Source: Methanosarcinales archaeon
Lineage (GTDB): Archaea > Halobacteriota > Methanosarcinia > Methanosarcinales > Methanogasteraceae
Reading direction: 5' to 3'
DNA: 5,781 nucleotides
Assembly (NCBI GenBank): GCA_030672605.1
Contig: DAOVGE010000153.1
Coordinates: 1 to 5,781, forward strand
Part shown: piece by piece, positions 1-4,639 of the stretch
Numbering within the stretch: the first letter of the stretch is position 1
How the letters are laid out: the number at the start of each line of letters is the position of its first letter
Notes under the pieces: generated by a model
Seen by the model: the letters and a program-made list of their open reading frames with translations, nothing else
The model's database searches: none
Told to the model about the DNA's origin: nothing
Made by a program: the position numbers and the translations under genes

Positions 1-50
1 GCATCTACGATAATTATCATAAATCACCGATTTTTTAGATAGTGCCTCGG

Positions 51-377
51 TTACCACTTAATTTGAAGCGAATACGATTTTGACGATCGCTTGCACGGCA
101 CAATCGAAAATTCCAGTGAAATACACCCGGAGACTTTTGTTCCTTGCGCCATCGCGTCTTTCTCGTTATTGTTTTTCAATTTAACGAGAAAGGCGAGAGA
201 GACGCGAAGAGTGTTGTCAATCCCGGTCTTCACGTCTTTCGCGTTGTTGTACATCCAACTGACCATTACGGAAATCACTGGATTTCCAGACAGTGCCCAC
301 TTGCACAAACAAACTAAAGAGATGTGCATTGGTTCAAAAGTGGCGCGTGGCTTGGTAACCCCCTGCCGTGATGCCAT
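51..377 (-). CDS. Doubtful small hypothetical protein (108 aa)
   Basis: I do not recognise this frame. It starts at ATG 377, 40 nt downstream of the tatD-like stop on the same strand, and ends at a TAA at 51-53. The middle part, around residues 40-75, uses codons that look coding-like. There is no ribosome binding site before the ATG. A T-tract that could end transcription lies between it and tatD. The opposite strand is also open for 100 codons, and a hairpin at 155-195 lies inside the frame. The product has four cysteines, no obvious membrane segment and no motif I can name. It could be a real lineage-specific gene, the tail of a decayed gene, or chance. Confidence 0.2.
   Translation of the reverse strand: MASRQGVTKPRATFEPMHISLVCLCKWALSGNPVISVMVSWMYNNAKDVKTGIDNTLRVSLAFLVKLKNNNEKDAMAQGTKVSGCISLEFSIVPCKRSSKSYSLQIKW
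155..195. repeat. 14-bp-stem inverted repeat (hairpin)
   Basis: The left arm CGTCTTTCTCGTTA (155-168) and right arm TAACGAGAAAGGCG (182-195) pair over 14 positions, one of them a G-T wobble, around a 13-nt T-rich loop. A diverged direct copy of the left arm and its continuation lies at 233-250 and matches 155-172 at 16 of 18 positions. The arms resemble the CTTTGCG/CGCAAAG repeats at the other end of the window (5725-5773). Confidence 0.6.
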
Positions 378-400
378 GAATCCGTTTAATTAGTTACCGC

Positions 401-407
401 AAAAAAA
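401..407 (-). terminator. U-tract terminator candidate after the tbp-tatD operon
   Basis: Seven consecutive T on the minus strand lie 11 nt past the stop codon of the tatD-like gene. Archaeal RNA polymerase can stop at U-rich tracts without a hairpin, so this is the natural end of the tbp-tatD transcript. There is no clear stem before it. Confidence 0.45.
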
Positions 408-417
408 TAGCGCATAA

Positions 418-1257
418 TCACACTTCAATCTCGATTCCGTACACCTGCTCGGGATTCTCCTTGTGCACCTTCCAGAAGACCTCCTCGCCAAACCTCTCGA
501 TCAATTTTAATGTTCTCCTGGGCACAGTCTTTGGTCCGAGCACAGCGCCGGGTCGCTCGGGATCATCGATGTAATCAGTCTCCATCATGAATCTGCTCCC
601 TTCAGCAAGCGCAGCCTCGATTGCGCCCTTGCCTGCGAGAACCCCCGGGAATATCCCCTCCTGCTCAAAGATGTTAACCAGCGGCGGCGCATAATGCTTG
701 ACCACCTTTTCTGGCGAGATGCCCGCGCTCCTCGCAATCCCTGCAAGATCCGCGATTACCGCAGCGTCCGCGGTCTCGGTGTGCAACTGCACAGCACAGC
801 CGGATTCGTGTGCAAGAGCCATGCCATGCGCCATTATGCGGTTGGACGCATCCCACACACTCTCGGAGACCTCGTAGTGTGGTCTTCCGGTCTTGATTGC
901 TATTGCCTCGTTCTCCAGAACGAACTTCTGCGCAATCTCAAGACCGCCGATCATCAACTCCTCTGCCTGCTTCAGCCCCACACGCTCGGTTAACCGCGTG
1001 ATCTCAGCAGGATGGACGCCAAGCACAGGAAACGCCACAACCCCGATGTCGGATCTGTTTATTTCACGAACGATATCAATTGTCTCTTTAAATACCGGTC
1101 TAAAGTCATCAGGTTTCGTTACATCAATGCCTACAGTCCACGACGGCTTGGACACAAGGATTATGTGTGTGCCACCCGCGCGGGCAAACTCCTTTGCCGC
1201 CGCGATACCTTTTCCCCGGTGATCAAGATGGATGTGGTTATCCGTGATCGGGATCAT
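418..1257 (-). CDS. TatD-related metal-dependent hydrolase (archaeal type)
   Basis: This is a predicted cytoplasmic metal-dependent hydrolase of the TatD/amidohydrolase TIM-barrel superfamily, 279 aa and apparently full length. Visible ligand motifs, in order, are the N-terminal HIH (His8, His10), GVHPAE (80-85), GRPHYEV (124-130), QLHTE (His159), KHYAPP (His188) and METDYIDD (Asp228). These follow the order of a TatD two-metal site. The position before GRPHY, where TatD proteins usually have a metal-binding Glu, reads Lys122. The closest described group is the archaeal 'predicted metal-dependent hydrolase, TIM-barrel fold' set. Known TatD proteins are nucleases or related phosphoesterases, but the substrate here cannot be told. 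Its ATG (1257-1255) overlaps the tbp stop in an ATGA, which fixes the start and implies translational coupling. The family call is firm and the activity is inferred. Confidence 0.88.
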   Translation of the reverse strand: MIPITDNHIHLDHRGKGIAAAKEFARAGGTHIILVSKPSWTVGIDVTKPDDFRPVFKETIDIVREINRSDIGVVAFPVLGVHPAEITRLTERVGLKQAEELMIGGLEIAQKFVLENEAIAIKTGRPHYEVSESVWDASNRIMAHGMALAHESGCAVQLHTETADAAVIADLAGIARSAGISPEKVVKHYAPPLVNIFEQEGIFPGVLAGKGAIEAALAEGSRFMMETDYIDDPERPGAVLGPKTVPRRTLKLIERFGEEVFWKVHKENPEQVYGIEIEV

Positions 1258-1817
1258 AATAATCCAAGCTCATCGAGGTCGTTTACGATCCTCTCAACGA
1301 CGAGTTTTGAATCTTCCGGACTCTTGCAGCCGGTGATGATCATCTTTCCGGATCCGAAAAGAAGCACAACCGATTTTGGCTCTGCGATCCGGTAAACGAG
1401 ACCAGGAAATTGCTCTGGCTCATATTCGATGTTTTCGAACCCGAGACCCATCGCAACGGCGTCGAGATTGATTTCACATCCAAGGTCTGCGGATGAGACG
1501 ATGTTGTGCAGAACGAGATCGCTCTGCCCATCGGTACTGACCCCGATCTCTTCAAGCTTCTCAAAGATCTTTGTTACCCCGATCTTAACATCCGTAATCT
1601 TTTTTGCGCCGGTACACACGATCTTTCCGCTTCCGAAGACAAGAACAGCAAGTTTTGGTTTTTTGAGCCGATAGATCGCTCCCGGAAACCGCTTTTTGTT
1701 ATATTCTGCCCCTTCTATTCTTCGTGACACATCTTCAAGATCGATCTTACTCGTTATCGCTGTGGACGCAACCACATTCTCGATTTTAATCGTTTTTATG
1801 ACATCTTCGAGAGGCAT
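1254..1817 (-). CDS. tbp: TATA-box-binding protein
   Basis: This is the general archaeal transcription factor that binds and bends the TATA box and recruits TFB and RNA polymerase. At 187 aa it has the normal length for an archaeal TBP. The two-fold internal repeat is clear: residues about 7-96 and 101-187 each carry FPGxxYR (44-50 and 137-143) and FGSGK (61-65 and 154-158), with IVxTG-like strands after them. The Phe residues at 44, 61, 137 and 154 are at the positions of the DNA-intercalating pairs. The C-terminus lacks the long acidic tail of some archaeal TBPs and ends ELGLL. The stop overlaps the next ATG by 4 nt. A TATA box lies about 25-33 nt before the start, so the message is probably leaderless and may be autoregulated. 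Confidence 0.98.
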   Translation of the reverse strand: MPLEDVIKTIKIENVVASTAITSKIDLEDVSRRIEGAEYNKKRFPGAIYRLKKPKLAVLVFGSGKIVCTGAKKITDVKIGVTKIFEKLEEIGVSTDGQSDLVLHNIVSSADLGCEINLDAVAMGLGFENIEYEPEQFPGLVYRIAEPKSVVLLFGSGKMIITGCKSPEDSKLVVERIVNDLDELGLL

Positions 1818-1840
1818 GTAATAAAGTAGTGGTATGATTT

Positions 1841-1850
1841 GATATATTAA
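1841..1850 (-). promoter_or_regulatory. TATA box of tbp-tatD operon
   Basis: The minus strand reads TTAATATATC, preceded by the purine stretch AAGG as a possible BRE. It sits 24 to 33 nt before the tbp ATG at 1817, so the expected transcription start falls at or just before the ATG. No Shine-Dalgarno sequence is present, which agrees with a leaderless message. Confidence 0.65.
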
Positions 1851-1857
1851 CCTTACT

Positions 1858-1873
1858 GAAAACAGCCGTTTTC
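1858..1873. repeat. Small perfect hairpin between tRNA-Val and tbp
   Basis: GAAAAC (1858-1863) and GTTTTC (1868-1873) are perfectly complementary around a 4-nt loop. On the minus strand the hairpin follows the tRNA 3' end by about 18 nt, after a T4 run, and comes just before the tbp TATA box. It could help end the tRNA transcript or be an operator for tbp. Confidence 0.4.
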
Positions 1874-1890
1874 CGCAAAATATGTGGTGA

Positions 1891-1964
<74 letters not shown>

Positions 1965-2006
1965 GTAACCGTATCTCATGGGAGATATGAATCTTGCGAT
2001 CGATGA

Positions 2007-2015
2007 TTTATATAT
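2007..2015 (-). promoter_or_regulatory. TATA box of tRNA-Val
   Basis: The minus strand reads ATATATAAA directly after the TAG stop of cfbE (2018-2016). It is about 43 nt before the mature tRNA 5' end, which leaves a 5' leader of about 20 nt for RNase P to remove. The box touches the cfbE stop codon, so cfbE transcription must run into this promoter or end on it. Confidence 0.6.
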
Positions 2016-3410
2016 CTATCTGAAACACTTGACGCACGAGATGATCATATCGCCATCTCCTGTTTGATTCATTGCCAGATCCATTCCTGAATTGAGATCA
2101 GTGACTCTGTGCGCCGAATCGCTATTGACTCCGACCGTGATTACAGAGTCAACGAAGTCACTGTTTCTCTCGATCAGTTCAACCGCCTTCTCAAGGTCAA
2201 GCCCCTCACAGACGTTGTACTCCTCAATTCCGATGATCAAAACGACCTTTGCCACCCCGGAGTCTCCTGCGATACGCCTGGCATGTTCGATTGCGGACTC
2301 TGCAGAGGCGATTGTCATGCCCGAATTCGAGTTATCAACAATCGTTCGGCAATCGACCGGAATAACCCTCATACGTCCGCTCACGCCGCTGAAGCTGTCA
2401 AGAAACGACTCTATGCATCCGCAATCGACACCAATTGAGATTGCAGCAGTCACCGCAGAAAGAATCGCCGTTTGGTACGAGAATATGTCGTAATCGTTCA
2501 CGCCAAACTCGATTTTCCTGCCCATCGCTCTGATCACGGCACGTTCAGCGTCGATTCTCTCGAAACAGACATCTCCGGAGTCTCCGAATGTGAAGGTTCG
2601 GCGATCGGAGTTGGATGGTACATCGCTTCCTATAATCAGCGTTGAACCTGGTTTTGCCAGGTTTATCATCTGCATCTTTGCTTCAGACGCTGTGCCGGTA
2701 TTGTTTGCAATCAGATAGTCTCCTGAGAGTGTGGTTACGATTCCAATGTCCGCAAGCCCGGTTCCGCCGAGCGAGACCTCAAAGATTAACACATCCGGGT
2801 TCGGTCTGTGTTCGGATTCGGATTCGCATTGGAATTGGGAGTCCGATTCGCGTCCAAGTTCGAGTCCAAGCCCGGGTTCAAGTTCAGCCTCAATCGATCG
2901 CAGAACCGCAATTATGCTCGCAGGTGCGATGCTGAACTTCGCAATCACCCGCGCCTCCGCTCCCGCCTCACCGCAACCCCGCACCTCCACACCCGCGCTG
3001 GTGTGCGAGATTATCCTCCGGTCCGTGCATGCCGAGAGCATGCCGGCAAGAATCCGCGCGGTGCTCGTCTTCGCAGTTGTGCCGGTCACCTCAATTACCG
3101 TGCACCCGTTAAGTTGCGTGCGCAGAATCCTGGAGACTGCGGCGTGGTGCGTGATCACAGGAATTTTAGCTGCGCGTGCATCGCTGAGTGTGGGGTATGC
3201 AGAATCCAGATGCACAGGCGAGATTACCAGGTCGAAGTCGCCTGCGGAGGGTGGTTCTCTCAGAACCGATACTCCACACGATTCGAGATTGCGCCGCGCG
3301 CGGTCATCGGTTGTGCGGTACACATCGACAGCCGTGACTGTATCAGTCTCTGTTAAGGATTGCGCAATGAGACCGCCGCCATGTGTCAGATCGAGCACCA
3401 GAACATTCAT
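2016..3410 (-). CDS. cfbE: Coenzyme F430 synthetase (Mur-ligase-like)
   Basis: CfbE catalyses the last step of F430 synthesis, the ATP-dependent closure of the six-membered carbocyclic ring on the nickel tetrapyrrole, and is built like a Mur ligase. Length is 464 aa. The N-terminal Rossmann-like part (1-100) begins NVLVLDLTHGGG. The P-loop EVTGTTAKTST is at 107-117, with Ala113 where Mur enzymes have Gly. LIFEVSLGG (208-216) supplies the catalytic-site Glu211. The C-terminal domain carries GVSGRMRVIP (342-351) and DNSNSGM (359-365). The assignment rests on this domain order together with cfbA 15 nt upstream on the same strand. Residues about 174-200 form a low-complexity stretch of alternating small or hydrophobic and Glu/Gly/Gln residues encoded by a hexanucleotide repeat. 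A generic Mur-like ligase is the alternative, made unlikely by the neighbour. Confidence 0.88.
   Translation of the reverse strand: MNVLVLDLTHGGGLIAQSLTETDTVTAVDVYRTTDDRARRNLESCGVSVLREPPSAGDFDLVISPVHLDSAYPTLSDARAAKIPVITHHAAVSRILRTQLNGCTVIEVTGTTAKTSTARILAGMLSACTDRRIISHTSAGVEVRGCGEAGAEARVIAKFSIAPASIIAVLRSIEAELEPGLGLELGRESDSQFQCESESEHRPNPDVLIFEVSLGGTGLADIGIVTTLSGDYLIANNTGTASEAKMQMINLAKPGSTLIIGSDVPSNSDRRTFTFGDSGDVCFERIDAERAVIRAMGRKIEFGVNDYDIFSYQTAILSAVTAAISIGVDCGCIESFLDSFSGVSGRMRVIPVDCRTIVDNSNSGMTIASAESAIEHARRIAGDSGVAKVVLIIGIEEYNVCEGLDLEKAVELIERNSDFVDSVITVGVNSDSAHRVTDLNSGMDLAMNQTGDGDMIISCVKCFR
2811..2894. repeat. Degenerate hexanucleotide tandem repeat inside cfbE
   Basis: Fourteen consecutive 6-nt units can be read on the plus strand: TTCGGA, TTCGGA, TTCGCA, TTGGAA, TTGGGA, GTCCGA, TTCGCG, TCCAAG, TTCGAG, TCCAAG, CCCGGG, TTCAAG, TTCAGC, CTCAAT. 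The consensus is about TTCGAG. The units are in frame with cfbE, so the protein shows a dipeptide pattern (x-Glu, x-Gly, x-Gln) over residues 173-200. The length is a multiple of three, so unit gain or loss would keep the frame. Confidence 0.8.
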
Positions 3411-3425
3411 ATCTATTATCTAACA

Positions 3426-3815
3426 CTAACGTGCGAGCGCTTCTTCCGCTCTCTGGTATGCAAGATCTGCGATTACCGGATCCGCGCCAAACGGAGCGGC
3501 ATACACAATATCAACCGTCTTTCCGTCGACTTTGGTCGATCCCTTCAGATCATTGTCCAGATTCAGCTCCCTTGGTATGTCCTCGAGCGTGTGAACCCCG
3601 TGCGCAAGGAATATGGGCAGTGCAACGATCTTATCGACGCCGGTTCCGTCAAAGTTTGCCAGCCCTTCCTCGAGGGTCGGCTTTTCCATGTTTAGATATG
3701 CCGTTCGCACGACAACATTGCCGTGATCAGCGATCATCTCTGCAATCTTCTCGATTAGCTCCCTATTGTGTGGTAGCGAGCTACCGTGTCCGAGCACTAG
3801 TATGCCTGTATTCAT
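3426..3815 (-). CDS. cfbA: Sirohydrochlorin nickel chelatase (CbiX-small type)
   Basis: CfbA inserts Ni2+ into sirohydrochlorin, the first committed step of F430 synthesis. The same small chelatases can insert cobalt for cobamides. At 129 aa it is the typical single-domain homodimeric CbiXS/CfbA size. Seen in the sequence: the N-terminal LVLGHGS with His10, LNMEKPTLEEG (41-51), LPIFLAHGVHT (66-76) with His72 and His75, and APFGADP (107-113). His10 and a His in the GVH region are the metal-handling residues known in this family. There is no His-rich tail. The start ATG at 3815 is supported by a GAGGA Shine-Dalgarno-like sequence about 5 nt upstream. cfbE follows after 15 nt, so the two probably form an operon. 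Pairing with cfbE favours the nickel role over cobalt. Confidence 0.93.
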   Translation of the reverse strand: MNTGILVLGHGSSLPHNRELIEKIAEMIADHGNVVVRTAYLNMEKPTLEEGLANFDGTGVDKIVALPIFLAHGVHTLEDIPRELNLDNDLKGSTKVDGKTVDIVYAAPFGADPVIADLAYQRAEEALAR

Positions 3816-3884
3816 AATTCCTCATTCCTCGTTACGACAAATATTGGATGATCTCTGGATAGTGTAGCCATCACGGTTAAGTTC

Positions 3885-3903
3885 ATCGGTTGTGCGAACC
3901 GAT
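3885..3903. promoter_or_regulatory. 19-bp palindrome, operator candidate in the divergent region
   Basis: ATCGGTTgtgcgAACCGAT is a perfect 7-bp inverted repeat with a 5-nt centre. It lies between the minus-strand TATA box at 3906-3913 and the expected start of cfbA transcription near 3880, and just upstream of the same box read on the plus strand. That is where a dimeric repressor would block the cfbA-cfbE promoter. The regulator is unknown. Confidence 0.5.
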
Positions 3904-3905
3904 AC

Positions 3906-3913
3906 ATTTATAG
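3906..3913 (-). promoter_or_regulatory. TATA box candidate for cfbA-cfbE
   Basis: The minus strand reads CTATAAAT. A start 24-26 nt downstream would give a leader of about 65-70 nt for cfbA, in keeping with the Shine-Dalgarno-like GAGGA before its ATG. Read on the plus strand the same bases give TTTATAG, so the element might also serve the divergent gene. Confidence 0.5.
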
Positions 3914-3930
3914 TGTAGTAGTGACGTATG

Positions 3931-3938
3931 CTATAATG
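3931..3938 (+). promoter_or_regulatory. TATA-like box for the M50 protease gene
   Basis: CTATAATG lies about 50 nt before the preferred ATG at 3985. This would place the transcription start near 3960 with a leader of about 25 nt containing GGTGGTGG. The plus-strand reading TTTATAG at 3907-3913 is an alternative box. Confidence 0.35.
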
Positions 3939-3961
3939 ATACTCATCATTATCATGAGTAT
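3939..3961. promoter_or_regulatory. 23-bp inverted repeat in the M50 gene leader region
   Basis: ATACTCAT (3939-3946) and ATGAGTAT (3954-3961) are perfect inverted arms separated by 7 nt. They lie between the TATA-like box at 3931 and the expected transcription start of the plus-strand gene, a position suited to a repressor. The sequence differs from the 3885-3903 palindrome, so a second regulator is implied if both are real. Confidence 0.4.
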
Positions 3962-3984
3962 TGGGGTGCATGGTGGTGGTTACA

Positions 3985-4479
3985 ATGTGGGAAAAAACAA
4001 AAAACGTGTGGGACAACATGGATGACTTGATCTGTGGTGCTGTCTGCCTGGTCTTTGGCTGGGGTTCAGGCACGCTTGGACATGAATGGTGCCATTCAAT
4101 AGTTGCAACGACGCTCGGATATGCAGTGACGTTCGGGGAGATTACCTTGACCACTGGCTCGGTCTTCGTGCATGGGGATATGTCCTCGATTGAGACGATA
4201 CTTGTTGCGAGTGCTGGGAGCCTTGGTCTGATCATAGCAGGCGTCATACTGATCTATTCATCACACAACAAGATGCTGCGCATGATCGGCGTCGTCTTTC
4301 TGTGCAGGGCATGGATCGATGCGCTGCCGCTCTGCGATCTGGACGGTGCGATACTTGAGCACTCTGCATGCAGTGCACTGGGCAGTGCGGGATACGTCAT
4401 TGCGTGGACATTTGTCATCTTCGAGATTCTCGTGAGCGGCGGCGCGATTGCGCATGTGATCAAGAGTGATGCCAGTTGA
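3985..4479 (+). CDS. Miniature M50-type (site-2-protease-like) membrane metallopeptidase
   Basis: A small integral membrane protein of 164 aa with the marks of the M50/M50B zinc protease group. GHEWCH (32-37) provides HExxH with ligands His33 and His37 and catalytic Glu34. LPLCDLDG (114-121) resembles the M50 LDG motif with third ligand Asp120. ASAGSLGLIIAG (75-86) resembles the AGPLxxLLxG segment that follows HExxH in M50B-like proteins. I see hydrophobic spans at about 15-30 (carrying HExxH at its end), 71-92, 100-116 and 136-157. I chose ATG 3985 because GGTGGTGG, an archaeal-type ribosome binding site, is about 5 nt upstream. TTG 3961 or ATG 3970 would add up to eight residues (GCMVVVT-like) without support. 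There is no PDZ or CBS domain. It reads divergently from cfbA and precedes the cytochrome by 160 nt. The substrate is unknown. A non-proteolytic relative is possible. Confidence 0.7.
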   Translation: MWEKTKNVWDNMDDLICGAVCLVFGWGSGTLGHEWCHSIVATTLGYAVTFGEITLTTGSVFVHGDMSSIETILVASAGSLGLIIAGVILIYSSHNKMLRMIGVVFLCRAWIDALPLCDLDGAILEHSACSALGSAGYVIAWTFVIFEILVSGGAIAHVIKSDAS

Positions 4480-4489
4480 TTGGTTGATC

Positions 4490-4537
4490 TGAGAATATGA
4501 GAATATGAGAATCCGCGGATATATGAATCCGCGGATA
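4490..4537. repeat. Tandem 8-mers followed by a duplicated palindrome
   Basis: TGAGAATA occurs twice in tandem, then TGAGAATC (4490-4513). The 13-mer GAATCCGCGGATA follows at 4509-4521 and again at 4525-4537, with a 16-nt period. Each 13-mer contains the perfect 10-bp palindrome ATCCGCGGAT (4511-4520 and 4527-4536). The array lies between the M50 stop and the cytochrome promoter. It may be an operator pair or a dispersed intergenic repeat. Confidence 0.7.
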
Positions 4538-4602
4538 CATGTGTGTAGTGGGTGCTGTTATATACACATCCACCCTGTTCAGCCGCCGCCGCTTGCGGTA
4601 AC

Positions 4603-4609
4603 TTTATAG
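4603..4609 (+). promoter_or_regulatory. TATA box candidate for the tetraheme cytochrome
   Basis: TTTATAG lies 31-37 nt before the ATG at 4640, so the transcript would have a leader of only a few nucleotides. No Shine-Dalgarno sequence precedes the ATG, which agrees with that. A second TATA-like stretch, TTATATA at 4558-4564, would give a leader of about 50 nt. It has a better core match but a less usual distance. Confidence 0.45.
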
Positions 4610-4639
4610 TCCATCGGGTCGGACGTCTCTTTTGGAACG

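Larger units (their letters stand above)
1..417. other. Mostly non-coding region downstream of the tatD-like gene
   Basis: No gene here is convincing. Overlapping open frames exist on both strands, and neither matches a family I recognise (the minus-strand one is listed separately at low confidence). What can be seen is a 10-bp palindrome GATAATTATC at 9-18, a T6 run at 31-36, a strong hairpin at 155-195, a second partial copy of its left arm at 233-250, and an A7 run at 401-407 that is a U-tract on the minus strand. The region may be a decayed intergenic repeat element. Confidence 0.6.

Noticed and set aside
49..360. Insertion element bounded by GGTTACCA (49-56) and TGGTAACC (353-360)
   Set aside because: The 8-bp arms are short, there is no flanking target duplication that I can find, and no transposase lies between them. 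Chance is likely.
91..393. Plus-strand 100-codon frame
   Set aside because: It overlaps the minus-strand frame and the hairpin, has no promoter or ribosome binding site, and its composition does not look like a protein family.
2731..3423. Long plus-strand frame of 230 codons opposite cfbE
   Set aside because: It is antisense to a well-supported gene with conserved motifs. The Ser/Pro/Arg-rich product is the usual shadow of GC-biased coding DNA.
3901..3930. NikR operator (GATAC ... GTATG)
   Set aside because: The half-sites are short and the spacing does not fit the described NikR sites, so the nickel link of cfbA alone is not enough.
3822..4247. Minus-strand frame of 141 codons upstream of cfbA
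   Set aside because: It covers the divergent promoter region and the antisense of the M50 gene. Its product is rich in Thr, His and Ser and shows no motif.
4490..4537. CRISPR array
   Set aside because: The repeat units are only 8-13 nt with 3-nt or no spacers, and there are no cas genes nearby.
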